Below are positions 50,520-59,242 of a stretch of 64,000 bases of DNA, one piece after another (position 1 is the first letter of the stretch; each line of letters starts with the position of its first letter). A program made the translations under genes and the position numbers. The notes beneath the pieces were generated by a model, which searched no databases, was not told the origin of the DNA, and was given only the letters and a program-made list of their open reading frames with translations. Where the stretch lies: positions 62,001-126,000 of the forward strand of contig JBNKVM010000067.1 in the NCBI GenBank assembly GCA_050299175.1, written 5' to 3'. The stretch is from JAPHTQ01 sp050299175 (GTDB taxonomy: Bacteria; Pseudomonadota; Gammaproteobacteria; Thiohalomonadales; Thiohalomonadaceae).

Positions 50520-50534
50520 CCAGAGGAGTCAGTC

Positions 50535-50735
50535 ATGTCCAACGAACATTTCACCGTACAGAACGTCAAATGCGGCGGCTGCGCCAGCAACATCATGAAC
50601 GGCCTGAAGGAACTGCCGGGAGTGGATGGCGTGGAAGTGGCCATCGAAAGCGGCGAGGTCACTGTCACCGGCGAAGAACTCTCCCGTGAACAGATCAGCG
50701 GAAAACTGGCAGAACTCGGCTATCCCGAGGCATAA
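50535..50735 (+). CDS. Heavy-metal-associated (HMA) domain protein, CopZ-like
   Basis: 66 residues, a single HMA fold: NEHFTVQNVKCGGCASNIMN has the metal-binding CxxC, followed by LPGVDGVEVAIESGEVTVTG. Copper chaperones of this size pass Cu(I) to ATPases. None is adjacent here; the gene lies between the antiporter and kdsD (7-base gap), so it is probably just co-transcribed. AGAGGAG precedes the ATG. Confidence 0.9.
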   Translation: MSNEHFTVQNVKCGGCASNIMNGLKELPGVDGVEVAIESGEVTVTGEELSREQISGKLAELGYPEA

Positions 50736-50742
50736 GGCCGGC

Positions 50743-51729
50743 ATGACACGCGACTTCGACGAAGCGAAACTGCTGCAACTCGGCCAGGCAGTCCTCGACA
50801 CCGAGGCGGAGGCGATCCTCGCTCTCAAGCCGCGTATCGACCGCAATTTTGCCAATGCCTGCCGCCACATGCTCCACTGCGAGGGACGCATCGTGGTCAC
50901 CGGTATGGGCAAGTCGGGCCACATCGGCGACAAGATCGCCGCTACCCTGGCCAGCACCGGCAGCCCCGCCTTCTTCGTCCATCCTGGCGAGGCGAGCCAC
51001 GGCGACCTGGGGATGATCACCCCCAAGGACGTGGTGCTGGCCCTCTCCAATTCCGGTGAGACCGACGAAATCCTGACCATCCTGCCAATCATCAAACGCC
51101 TCGGCGTGCCGTTGGTCACCCTCACCGGCAATCCCGACTCTCGCCTGGCCCGTGTCGCCAACGCCAACATCGATGTCAGCGTGGAACAAGAGGCCTGCCC
51201 ACTGGGTCTGGCGCCTACCGCCAGCACTACCGCAGCACTGGCGATGGGCGATGCCCTAGCCGTGGCGCTGCTCGAAGCACGTGGCTTCACCGAAGAGGAT
51301 TTTGCCCGTTCCCACCCCGCTGGCAGCCTGGGCCGACGCCTGCTGCTGCGCATCGAGGACCTGATGCACACCGGTCAACAGATACCGCGGGTGAATGCCG
51401 ATGCTACTCTCAACGCGGCACTGCTGGAGATGAGCCACAAAGGGCTGGGCATGACCTGCGTGGTCGATAGCGACAACAAACTGCTCGGTATTTTTACCGA
51501 TGGCGATCTGCGCCGCGTGCTCGACCACGGCGAGATATCCATTAACAAGATAGGCATCGCCGAAGTGATGCACCGCGACTGCACTGCGGTGGAATCGCAG
51601 ATCCTCGCCGCCGAGGCACTGCGCATCATGGATGAGAAGCGGATAAACGCCCTTCCGGTGGTCGATAACGAAAAGCGCCTGATCGGTGCATTGAATATGC
51701 ATGACCTGCTAAGAGCAGGTGTTGTGTAA
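50743..51729 (+). CDS. kdsD: D-arabinose-5-phosphate isomerase
   Basis: 328 residues from the ATG at 50743 (MTRDFDEAKLLQLGQA). It makes arabinose-5-phosphate for Kdo synthesis. An SIS domain (about residues 30-180; VVTGMGKSGHIGDKIAATLA, FFVHPGEASHGDLGMI, LALSNSGETDEILTILPIIK) is followed by two CBS domains (about 205-325; GKGLGMTCVVDSDNKLLGIF, INALPVVDNEKRLIGALNMH). The order kdsD-kdsC-lptC-lptA-lptB is the standard LPS cluster. Confidence 0.96.
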   Translation: MTRDFDEAKLLQLGQAVLDTEAEAILALKPRIDRNFANACRHMLHCEGRIVVTGMGKSGHIGDKIAATLASTGSPAFFVHPGEASHGDLGMITPKDVVLALSNSGETDEILTILPIIKRLGVPLVTLTGNPDSRLARVANANIDVSVEQEACPLGLAPTASTTAALAMGDALAVALLEARGFTEEDFARSHPAGSLGRRLLLRIEDLMHTGQQIPRVNADATLNAALLEMSHKGLGMTCVVDSDNKLLGIFTDGDLRRVLDHGEISINKIGIAEVMHRDCTAVESQILAAEALRIMDEKRINALPVVDNEKRLIGALNMHDLLRAGVV

Positions 51730-51771
51730 CAGCTGTCAACGAAACAGCGGCAAAACACAGACGGGGAAGAG

Positions 51772-52296
51772 ATGCAGGACATCATTAAAAAAGCGACCAA
51801 GGTTCGCCTGGCCATCTTCGACGTCGACGGTGTGCTCACCGACGGCAGCCTGTTTCTCGGCGACGATGGTCAGGAGTACAAGGCGTTCAATTCCCGTGAT
51901 GGTCACGGCATGAAGATGCTGCAGGCCACGGGCGTCGAAATTGGCATTATTACCGGCCGCACCTCCAAAGTAGTGGAAACCCGCATGGCCGGGCTCGGCA
52001 TCAGGCACCTCTACCAGGGCCAACAGGAGAAACTACCCGCCTTTAAAGAGCTGCTGCAAAAGCTTTCCCTCACCCCCGAACAGGTGGCGTATGTGGGCGA
52101 CGATGTGGTCGACCTGCCGATCCTGATCCGCGTCGGTCTCGCTATCGCCGTGCAGGATGCCCACAATCTGGTAAAACAGCACAGTCACTGGACCACCCCC
52201 AACCCGGGAGGCAGGGCCGCCGCCCGCGACGTCTGCGAACCGATCATGCAGGCGCAGGGTACGCTGGAGGCCCAGCTGCACCACTACCTGCAATGA
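51772..52296 (+). CDS. kdsC: Kdo-8-phosphate phosphatase
   Basis: 174 residues, HAD superfamily (C0 subclass, tetrameric). The nucleophile motif is LAIFDVDGVLTDGSLFLGDD. Then come YKAFNSRDGHGMKMLQATGV, IGIITGRTSKVVETRMAGLG, and AYVGDDVVDLPILIRVGLAI. It removes phosphate from Kdo-8-P. It overlaps lptC by 4 bases. Confidence 0.96.
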   Translation: MQDIIKKATKVRLAIFDVDGVLTDGSLFLGDDGQEYKAFNSRDGHGMKMLQATGVEIGIITGRTSKVVETRMAGLGIRHLYQGQQEKLPAFKELLQKLSLTPEQVAYVGDDVVDLPILIRVGLAIAVQDAHNLVKQHSHWTTPNPGGRAAARDVCEPIMQAQGTLEAQLHHYLQ

Positions 52297-52844
52297 CTCG
52301 ACGTGCCCTACTGCTGCTTGGCATCGCCCTGCTGGTGATCCTCACCAGTTGGTTGTCGCAGCGGCAGTGGCAACCGGAAAAAAGCGGTACGGAGAGCATC
52401 GCCCCACCCGACTACTTCATCAAGGGATTCAGCAGCACCGTCACCAACGAACAGGGACAGATCAGCCAGCGACTGGATGCCGATACGCTCTACCACTACC
52501 CGGACAACGACCTCACCACCCTGGAACAACCCAACATCACCGTAATCAGTGAAGATGGCGCCAACTGGCACGCCACCGCCGAATACGGTGAACTGAATGG
52601 CGGCAATGAGCGCAACCTGCTGCTGCGCGAACAGGTAGTGCTGCGCCAGCAGGGGAACGAGTTGCTGACTCTGTATACCGACTGGCTACGCATCGAGAGC
52701 GAGCGCCGCTACGCTGAAACCGATGCGCCGATCACCATCGAAAGCGCCAAAGGCCGGATCGATGGCGTCGGCCTCAATCTCTACGGCAAGGAACAGCGTC
52801 TGCTTGTCAGGTCTGCAGTACGGGGGCAGTATGAAGCAAATTAA
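52293..52844 (+). CDS. lptC: LPS export protein LptC
   Basis: 183 residues. An N-terminal anchor (LLLLGIALLVILTSWLSQRQ) is followed by a periplasmic LptA-like beta-jellyroll (PDYFIKGFSSTVTNEQGQIS, GANWHATAEYGELNGGNERN). It takes LPS from LptBFG and passes it to LptA. Low sequence conservation is usual; the position between kdsC and lptA decides the call. It overlaps lptA by 14 bases. Confidence 0.9.
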   Translation: MTRRALLLLGIALLVILTSWLSQRQWQPEKSGTESIAPPDYFIKGFSSTVTNEQGQISQRLDADTLYHYPDNDLTTLEQPNITVISEDGANWHATAEYGELNGGNERNLLLREQVVLRQQGNELLTLYTDWLRIESERRYAETDAPITIESAKGRIDGVGLNLYGKEQRLLVRSAVRGQYEAN

Positions 52845-53319
52845 TACCGCCCTGCTCCTGCTCGCTTTCAGCGCAGTAGCGACAGCAGAAACTACCGGTC
52901 CAATTAAGGTACAGGCCGACCGCCTGGAGTTGGACCAGAAGCAGGGCATCAGCCTCTACCAGGGCCATGTCCGCCTGCAACGGGACGACACCCTGCTCCA
53001 GGCTGACCGCCTGGAACTGCACAGCAAAGACGGCAAGGTCACCCTGGCCATCGCCGACGGCGAACCGGTGCACATGGAAATGCGCGACCCCAACAAAAAC
53101 GGCCAGACGGGCCGCGCCGAGGCGCGCCATGTGGAATACCGTTTTGACGACGGGCTGATCGAACTCCAGGGCGCGGCGCAACTGTGGCGCGACGGCGACC
53201 ACTTCAGCGGCGAGCGGCTGCTTTACGACGACAAAAAACAGCAGGTCCGCGCCTTCGGTAACGAACAGACCAGAGACAGGGTCCGGGTGATCCTGCAACC
53301 GGAAAAGGAACAACAATGA
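52831..53319 (+). CDS. lptA: LPS transport periplasmic protein LptA
   Basis: 162 residues from the ATG at 52831 (MKQINTALLLLAFSAVATA, a Sec signal). An OstA-like domain follows: PIKVQADRLELDQKQGISLY, GHVRLQRDDTLLQADRLELH, VEYRFDDGLIELQGAAQLWR. LptA builds the beta-jellyroll bridge carrying LPS across the periplasm. It starts inside lptC and overlaps lptB by 4 bases. Confidence 0.93.
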   Translation: MKQINTALLLLAFSAVATAETTGPIKVQADRLELDQKQGISLYQGHVRLQRDDTLLQADRLELHSKDGKVTLAIADGEPVHMEMRDPNKNGQTGRAEARHVEYRFDDGLIELQGAAQLWRDGDHFSGERLLYDDKKQQVRAFGNEQTRDRVRVILQPEKEQQ

Positions 53320-54044
53320 GCCATAGCCTGGCAGCCCTCAATCTGGCCAAGAGCTACAAAAAGCGCAGCGTGGTCAAGGATATCTCACTAAAGGTAGAGA
53401 GCGGTGAAGTGGTCGGCCTGCTCGGCCCCAACGGTGCGGGTAAAACCACCTGCTTCTATATGATCGTCGGTCTCATCCCCTGCGACAAAGGGCAGATCCT
53501 GCTCGATGGCCAGGAAGTCACCCGCCAGCCGATGCACGAACGTGCCCGCCTCGGCGTCGGTTACCTGCCGCAGGAGGCCTCGGTGTTTCGCAAGATGAGC
53601 GTAGCCGACAACATCATGGCAGTGCTGGAGGTGCGCGAAGAACTGAACCCCGACCAGCGCAACGAGATCCTCGAATCGCTACTGGAAGAGTTCCACATCA
53701 CCCACATCCGCGACAGCCTGGGGATGAGCCTCTCCGGCGGCGAGCGGCGGCGGGTAGAGATCGCTCGGGCACTGGCCAACGAACCGCGCTTCATCCTCCT
53801 CGACGAACCCTTCGCCGGGGTCGACCCGATCTCCGTGGTGGACATCCAGGGCATCATTCAACACCTCAAACAGCGCGGCATCGGCGTGCTGATCACCGAC
53901 CACAACGTACGCGAAACCCTGGGGATCTGCGAACGCGGCTACATCATCGGCGAAGGCGAGGTCATCGCAGAGGGCGAGCCCGACCAGCTATTACAGAACG
54001 AGCGGGTCCGCGAGGTCTATCTGGGCCAGCATTTCCGTCTCTGA
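53316..54044 (+). CDS. lptB: LPS export ABC transporter ATPase LptB
   Basis: 242 residues. Walker A LLGPNGAGKTTCFYMIVGLI, Q-loop VGYLPQEASVFRKMSVADNI, signature MSLSGGERRRVEIARALANE, Walker B RFILLDEPFAGVDPISVVDI, switch His VLITDHNVRETLGICERGYI. It powers LPS extraction with LptFG, which are not in this window. It is followed by rpoN after 88 bases. Confidence 0.97.
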   Translation: MSHSLAALNLAKSYKKRSVVKDISLKVESGEVVGLLGPNGAGKTTCFYMIVGLIPCDKGQILLDGQEVTRQPMHERARLGVGYLPQEASVFRKMSVADNIMAVLEVREELNPDQRNEILESLLEEFHITHIRDSLGMSLSGGERRRVEIARALANEPRFILLDEPFAGVDPISVVDIQGIIQHLKQRGIGVLITDHNVRETLGICERGYIIGEGEVIAEGEPDQLLQNERVREVYLGQHFRL

Positions 54045-54132
54045 ACGCGTGTTATCCAAAATCTGTGCCATATTAAAGTAAATACGGTAAAATCGCCGTC
54101 CCTGATGGTTCACAGCGCCACAATATAAGTAC

Positions 54133-55623
54133 ATGAAGCAGTCACTACAGCTCCGTCTCGGGCAGCAGCTCACCATGACGCCGCAATTGCAGCAGGCGAT
54201 CCGCATGCTGCAACTGTCGACGCTCGAGTTGCAGATGGAGATCCAGCAGGCGCTGGACTCCAACCTGATGCTGGAAGTGTCTGAAGAGAGCGAAGAGCAG
54301 GAACAGACTGAATCGCTGGAACAACTGGAGAGCGAAGCCGCCGCAACAGAATCAGCTGAGAGCGAGGTAGAGCAGGACTTCGCCGAGCCCGAGCGCTCCC
54401 TGGAAAGCGAATCCATGCCCGACGAACTGGCCGTGGACAGCGCCTGGGAAGATATCTACGAGCCCAGCATGACCGCCGGCTCCTCATCTGCCGCCGACAG
54501 CGGTGACCGGGAATTCGAATACGGTGACACCAGCAGCGAGAGCCTGCGCGAACACCTGCTATGGCAATTGAACATGACCCAACTGCTGGAAACCGATATG
54601 GCCATCGGCGAGGCGATCATCGACTCAATCAACGACGACGGCTTCCTCAGCACCTCTCTCGAAGAGCTGCTGGCAAGCCTGCAGGCCGATTATCCTGAAA
54701 TGGAACTGGATGAGGTGGAAGCGGTACTGCACGTGATCCAGAATTTCGACCCGCCCGGCGTCGCCGCCCGCGATCTACGCGAAGGTCTGCTGCTGCAACT
54801 GCGCTTCCTGCCCGCTGAGACACCCTACCTGACACAGGCCAGAGACCTGCTGGAGAAACACTTTGAACTGCTTGCACGGCGGGACTACACTCAGCTTAAA
54901 AGGGTACTGAAAACAGACGAAGAAGAGTTGACACAGATAACCCACCTGATTCAGAGCCTCAATCCGCGACCGGGCGGACAGATCAGCAATAGCCAGCCCG
55001 AGTACATCGCGCCAGATGTCTTTGTGCGCAAGATCAAAGGGAGTTGGCGGGTTGAACTCAATCCCGAAGCGGCACCGCGCCTGCGCATCAACCATCACTA
55101 TGCCAGCTTGATCAAACAGATGAACAGCACCGACTCCACCACGCTGAAAAACCATCTGCAAGAAGCACGCTGGTTCCTTAAGAGCCTGCAGAGCCGTAAC
55201 GAGACCCTGTTGCGCGTTGCCACCAGCATCGTAGAACACCAACGCGACTTCCTCGAAGAAGGCGAAATGGCGATGAAACCGATGGTGCTGCACGACATCG
55301 CCGAGGAGTTGGGGATGCACGAATCGACCATCTCCCGCACCACCACGCGCAAATACATGCACACCCCGCGTGGCATCTTCGAACTTAAGTATTTCTTCTC
55401 CAGCCACGTCGGCACCGCCGAAGGCGGAGAGTGCTCCTCCACCGCGATCCGCGCCATGATCAAACAACTGATTGCGGAGGAGCCCCCGGCAAAACCGTTA
55501 AGTGACAGCAAAATCGTCAGCACCCTTTCCGCTCAGGGCATTAACATTGCCCGCCGCACGGTAGCCAAATACCGTGAAGCCATGGCGATCCCGCCCTCGA
55601 ATGAAAGAAAACGCCTGTCCTGA
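54133..55623 (+). CDS. rpoN: RNA polymerase sigma-54 factor
   Basis: 496 residues. The N-terminal region I is glutamine-rich (LQLRLGQQLTMTPQLQQAIR). An acidic region II (about residues 50-120) with many Glu and Ser follows. The core-binding part has FDPPGVAARDLREGLLLQLR and SLNPRPGGQISNSQPEY. The C-terminal helix-turn-helix is MHESTISRTTTRKYMHTPRG, and the RpoN box is ARRTVAKYREAMAIP. It directs activator-dependent transcription. The order lptB-rpoN-hpf-ptsN is typical. Confidence 0.97.
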   Translation: MKQSLQLRLGQQLTMTPQLQQAIRMLQLSTLELQMEIQQALDSNLMLEVSEESEEQEQTESLEQLESEAAATESAESEVEQDFAEPERSLESESMPDELAVDSAWEDIYEPSMTAGSSSAADSGDREFEYGDTSSESLREHLLWQLNMTQLLETDMAIGEAIIDSINDDGFLSTSLEELLASLQADYPEMELDEVEAVLHVIQNFDPPGVAARDLREGLLLQLRFLPAETPYLTQARDLLEKHFELLARRDYTQLKRVLKTDEEELTQITHLIQSLNPRPGGQISNSQPEYIAPDVFVRKIKGSWRVELNPEAAPRLRINHHYASLIKQMNSTDSTTLKNHLQEARWFLKSLQSRNETLLRVATSIVEHQRDFLEEGEMAMKPMVLHDIAEELGMHESTISRTTTRKYMHTPRGIFELKYFFSSHVGTAEGGECSSTAIRAMIKQLIAEEPPAKPLSDSKIVSTLSAQGINIARRTVAKYREAMAIPPSNERKRLS

Positions 55624-55653
55624 ACAGGCAGATCGAAACCCAAGGAGTAAACC

Positions 55654-55980
55654 ATGCAACTGAACCTGACCGGCCATCACATCGACATCACCGATGCACT
55701 GCGCGACTACGTGAGCAACAAACTGGAACGCCTGGAGCGTCACTTCGATAACGTGACCAACGTACACGTCATCCTTACCGTAGAGAAGCTGCGTCAGAAA
55801 GCCGAAGCCACCATCAACATGAAAGGCAACAACATCTTCGCCGACTGCGAAGACGAAAACATGTATGCCGCCATCGATGCACTGGCCGACAAATTGGATC
55901 GTCAAATCCGTAAGCACAAGGAAAAAATGACCGACCACCATCGCAGTGAAGGTGGCCTCAAGGATCAACCCTTCGAATAA
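55654..55980 (+). CDS. hpf: Ribosome hibernation-promoting factor, short form
   Basis: 108 residues, the short HPF type that helps form 100S ribosome dimers. Motifs are QLNLTGHHIDITDALRDYVS, NKLERLERHFDNVTNVHVIL, and DCEDENMYAAIDALADKLDR. AAGGAG is placed seven bases before the ATG. It is located 30 bases after rpoN and 30 before ptsN. Confidence 0.94.
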   Translation: MQLNLTGHHIDITDALRDYVSNKLERLERHFDNVTNVHVILTVEKLRQKAEATINMKGNNIFADCEDENMYAAIDALADKLDRQIRKHKEKMTDHHRSEGGLKDQPFE

Positions 55981-56010
55981 ACCGAGTCACTATTGCTGTA
56001 AGTAAACGTC

Positions 56011-56472
56011 ATGCAGGTCACAGAACTACTAGATATCGAGCGTATCAACTGCTGCAATGAAGTCGGCAGCAAGAAACGCGTGCTGGAGCAGATGAGCCAG
56101 CTTATCGCCACGGGACAGACGGAACTGTCGCAGGACCAGATCTTCGACAGCCTGATCTCGCGCGAGCGGCTGGGCAGCACAGGTCTCGGGCATGGGGTAG
56201 CGATACCTCATGCCCGGGTACAGAACAGCGACAAAACCCTGGCCGCGGTGATCAAACTGCGTCAGGGTGTCGACTACGATGCCCCGGATCAGAAACCTGT
56301 CGATCTGCTATTCGCCCTGCTGGTGCCGGAAAATTCCACCGAGGAACATCTGCAATTGCTGGCTCAGCTGGCGCAGATGTTCAGCGATGAAGGTTTTGTC
56401 AGCAAACTGCGCGCCGCCAACGACGCCAACGCACTCTACCAGACATTGCGCTCCTGGCAACCAAAGGAATAA
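56011..56472 (+). CDS. ptsN: PTS IIA-like nitrogen-regulatory protein PtsN
   Basis: 153 residues, EIIA fructose/Ntr fold. The phosphorylated His is in GHGVAIPHARVQNSDKTLAA, preceded by SLISRERLGSTGLGHGVAIP. It also contains VDYDAPDQKPVDLLFALLVP and STEEHLQLLAQLAQMFSDE. EIIA-Ntr regulates K+ transport and nitrogen/stress responses rather than moving sugar. A 262-bp repeat element begins two bases after its stop. Confidence 0.95.
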   Translation: MQVTELLDIERINCCNEVGSKKRVLEQMSQLIATGQTELSQDQIFDSLISRERLGSTGLGHGVAIPHARVQNSDKTLAAVIKLRQGVDYDAPDQKPVDLLFALLVPENSTEEHLQLLAQLAQMFSDEGFVSKLRAANDANALYQTLRSWQPKE

Positions 56473-56473
56473 A

Positions 56474-56735
56474 GGGTGCCACTAAAAATTCAATCAAGAT
56501 GATGGTCGCTATCGGCATCCTGCCTCTCGCGACACTAGCACGTCCATGTGCGTCGAGTGCAAGGCGAAAACAACGACCGGATTGCCGGGAGCAATCCGGG
56601 ACAGCTTTAGCTGACCCGAAGGGCGCAGGGCAGGACGCCCGGAGCAGAAAGCGCAGTTTACGTGGTGTAAATGAGCATTTTGAGGCGCTTTTCAACGCCG
56701 CAATCGCGGCTTCAGTGGATTTTTTAGAGGCGCCC
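56474..56735. repeat. MITE-like element, family A copy 2 (262 bp)
   Basis: The same family as 21500-21691: left end GGGTGCCACTAAAAATTCA, right end (reverse complement) GGGCGCCTCTAAAAAATCCA. The shared interior includes TCGAGTGCAAGGC and GTAAATGAGCATTTTGAG, then AACGCCGCAATCGCGGCTTC. An extra stretch of about 70 bases (about 56571-56645) holds hairpins: CGGATTGC-CGGGA-GCAATCCG, and GGGCG...CGCCC. The element fills the ptsN-hprK gap and ends three bases before the hprK ATG, so TTTTTTAGAGG from its terminal repeat lies at the ribosome-binding-site position. Confidence 0.85.
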
Positions 56736-56738
56736 TGA

Positions 56739-57683
56739 ATGGACAAAATCCGCATCACTGCACAGCAGCTCTACGATGCCTGCCACGCCCGGCTGGAACT
56801 GGAATGGTTGCTCCAGCCCGAGGCGGACTCAGTCACCATCGTACCGCTGCCGCAAGGTGCGGATACCCGTTCCCTGGTCGGCCACCTCAATTTCATCCAC
56901 CCACACCGTATCCAGGTACTCGGTCCACCCGAGGTCACCTACCTGGAGAGCCTGGGTAAGAACTCCCATCTCGACTCGCTGAAACAACTCTTCAGTGACG
57001 ATACTGCGCTGGTGATCCTCTCCGATGCACAGGAACCTTCCGAGGAGATGCTACAACTGGCGCGCAAGCATCATGTCCCCATGCTCCGCTCGGTCCTCGG
57101 CAGCACCCGCCTGATCCGCGAGATCGGCTTCTACCTGCACAACCGTCTGGCGGAGAGCCGTATCGAACACGGCGTGTTCATGGACGTGCTCGGTATCGGT
57201 GTACTGCTTAGCGGCGAGAGTGCCATCGGCAAAAGCGAACTGGCGCTGGAGCTACTCACCCGCGGCCACCGTCTGATCGCCGACGACGCACCAATGTTCA
57301 TCCGTACTACTCCGGGCACCCTGGTCGGACACTGCCCTGAGGTACTGCATAACTTTCTCGAAGTACGTGGCCTGGGCATCCTTAACGTCCGCGCTATGTT
57401 CGGCGATAGCGCGGTCAAACGCAGCATGGAACTACAACTCATCGTCCACCTCGCCCCGGTCGAACCGGAACTGCTGCAACAGCTCGACCGCCTCAAGGGC
57501 ACCCGACGCAAACGCCGCATCCTGGAGGTGGAGATCGATGAGGTGGAAATCCCGGTCGCCCCGGGGCGTAACCTGGCGGTACTGGTCGAGGCCGCGGCAC
57601 GCAACCATCTGCTCTACACCAGCGGCTACGATTCGGCGCTGGAGTTCATTTCCCGACAACAGGAACTGATGCGCGACGGATAG
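56739..57683 (+). CDS. hprK: HPr kinase/phosphorylase
   Basis: 314 residues, full-length with an N-terminal domain (about 1-130) and a kinase domain. Walker A is LLSGESAIGKSELALELLTR (about residue 156), then RGHRLIADDAPMFIRT, and the HprK signature VRGLGILNVRAMFGDSAVKR. It phosphorylates a Ser of HPr with ATP and reverses the reaction by phosphorolysis. In gammaproteobacteria it usually accompanies incomplete, regulatory PTS sets, as here. The start ATG lies directly after the repeat element. Confidence 0.95.
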   Translation: MDKIRITAQQLYDACHARLELEWLLQPEADSVTIVPLPQGADTRSLVGHLNFIHPHRIQVLGPPEVTYLESLGKNSHLDSLKQLFSDDTALVILSDAQEPSEEMLQLARKHHVPMLRSVLGSTRLIREIGFYLHNRLAESRIEHGVFMDVLGIGVLLSGESAIGKSELALELLTRGHRLIADDAPMFIRTTPGTLVGHCPEVLHNFLEVRGLGILNVRAMFGDSAVKRSMELQLIVHLAPVEPELLQQLDRLKGTRRKRRILEVEIDEVEIPVAPGRNLAVLVEAAARNHLLYTSGYDSALEFISRQQELMRDG

Positions 57684-57692
57684 GCGGAACCG

Positions 57693-58529
57693 ATGCGATT
57701 ACTCATCATCAGTGGCACCTCGGGTGCCGGTAAAAGTGTGGTCCTGCATGCACTGGAGGATGTCGGGGCCTACTGCATCGACAATCTGCCGATGGGCCTG
57801 CTGTCCGCTTTCGCCCAGGAGATGGCAGGGGCCGGCCGCCAGTACGACACTATTGCCGCCGGAGTCGACGCCCGTAACCTCAACAACGCCTTCACCAGCT
57901 TTCCCGATCTGCTCAAGGAGTTGCGCGCCCAGGGCATTGACTACGAAGTGATCTTCGTCGACGCCAACGACGACACCCTGATCAAGCGTTTCAGTGAAAC
58001 CCGGCGCCGCCACCCACTGACCGACAACGAGGTCCCACTGGAAGAGGCGATCATCCAGGAGCGGATGATGCTCCAACCGGTGATCGCCAACGCCGACATG
58101 ACCATCGACACCACCCGCACCAATGTCCACCAACTGCGGGACATGGCACAGAAGCGTATCGGTGGCCGCGGCAAGCCGGAGATGTCGGTGCTGTTCGAAT
58201 CCTTCGGTTTCAAGCACGGCATACCAGTTGAAGCGGATTTCGTTTTTGATGTACGCTGCCTGCCCAATCCTCACTGGGAGCCGCAACTCCGCGCCCTCAC
58301 TGGACGGGACAAGGAGGTGGTCGATTTCCTGGAATGCAACGAAGAAGTGCAGCAGATGTTCGAGGATATCCGTAATCTGCTGGAAAACTGGCTCCCCCGT
58401 TTCGCTGCAGACAACCGCAGCTATATGACGATTGCCATCGGCTGTACCGGCGGGCAACACCGCTCGGTCTATTTCGTGGAACGCCTGTCCGCCTGGTTTC
58501 GTGACAGGCAACACCGGGTAATGACCTGA
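57693..58529 (+). CDS. rapZ: RNase adapter protein RapZ
   Basis: 278 residues. The N-terminal P-loop is IISGTSGAGKSVVLHALEDV, then YCIDNLPMGLLSAFAQEM. The C-terminal domain has VEADFVFDVRCLPNPHWEPQ, LRALTGRDKEVVDFLE, and YMTIAIGCTGGQHRSVYFVE. RapZ senses GlcN6P and guides RNase E to GlmZ-type sRNA in enterobacteria; whether that circuit exists here is not shown. It follows hprK by 9 bases. Confidence 0.95.
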   Translation: MRLLIISGTSGAGKSVVLHALEDVGAYCIDNLPMGLLSAFAQEMAGAGRQYDTIAAGVDARNLNNAFTSFPDLLKELRAQGIDYEVIFVDANDDTLIKRFSETRRRHPLTDNEVPLEEAIIQERMMLQPVIANADMTIDTTRTNVHQLRDMAQKRIGGRGKPEMSVLFESFGFKHGIPVEADFVFDVRCLPNPHWEPQLRALTGRDKEVVDFLECNEEVQQMFEDIRNLLENWLPRFAADNRSYMTIAIGCTGGQHRSVYFVERLSAWFRDRQHRVMT

Positions 58530-58543
58530 CATCGGGAACTGAC

Positions 58544-58963
58544 ATGAGTGTATCCCTTTTAATCGTCGCCCATGCGCCATTGGGCGGAGCCATTCTGGAG
58601 GTCGTTGTCGGCACCCTGGGCTCCAATCCGATCCGCACCGAAGTGCAGGACATCCTGCGCGACTGCGAACCCAACGCGGTACGCAAGGAGACCCGCCGTC
58701 TGGTGGAAGAGCTGGATGACGGCAGCGGTGTGCTGGTGCTCACCGACATCTACGGCTCCACCCCAAGCAATATCGCCTGCGCCCTGCTGGATCGGGAAAA
58801 CGTTCGCATCGTCACCGGCCTCAACGTACCGATGCTCATCCGGGTAATGAACTACGCCAGCCTGGATCTCGATGCCCTAACAGAAAAAGCGGTCAGCGGT
58901 GGCCACGACGGTGTGACCCTGCATGACCCGATGAGTACCGGAGAGTTTTGCCAGAATGCCTAG
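58544..58963 (+). CDS. PTS IIA component, mannose/sorbose type
   Basis: 139 residues, EIIA-Man fold. The phospho-His is in VSLLIVAHAPLGGAILEVVV. Other motifs are LVEELDDGSGVLVLTDIYGS, TPSNIACALLDRENVRIVTG and LNVPMLIRVMNYASLDLDAL. No IIB, IIC or IID genes are nearby, so it is probably regulatory. It overlaps ptsH by 8 bases. Confidence 0.93.
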   Translation: MSVSLLIVAHAPLGGAILEVVVGTLGSNPIRTEVQDILRDCEPNAVRKETRRLVEELDDGSGVLVLTDIYGSTPSNIACALLDRENVRIVTGLNVPMLIRVMNYASLDLDALTEKAVSGGHDGVTLHDPMSTGEFCQNA

Positions 58964-59225
58964 CAAAGAACTTACCCTGATCAATAAACTTGGTCTGCAC
59001 GCCCGTGCCGCGGCCAAGTTCGTCAACCTCGCCTCCGGTTTCGAAAGCGATATCACCATCAGCCGCAACGGCAAGACGGTCAATGGCAAAAGTATTATGG
59101 GTGTAATGATGCTGGCGGCCAGTTGCGGGACTACCATTGAAGTGAATGCCGCCGGCAACGACGCCGAGCAGGCCCTGCAACAGATCGAACAGCTGGTCCA
59201 GGATCGATTCGGCGAAGAGGCATAA
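58956..59225 (+). CDS. ptsH: Phosphocarrier protein HPr
   Basis: 89 residues. The active-site His is in LINKLGLHARAAAKFVNLAS. The regulatory Ser region is NGKTVNGKSIMGVMMLAASC, which fits HprK control. HPr carries phosphate from EI to the IIA proteins. It is located between the IIA gene (8-base overlap) and ptsI (17-base gap). Confidence 0.96.
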   Translation: MPSKELTLINKLGLHARAAAKFVNLASGFESDITISRNGKTVNGKSIMGVMMLAASCGTTIEVNAAGNDAEQALQQIEQLVQDRFGEEA

Positions 59226-59242
59226 ACCGGGAGGTGGACAGC

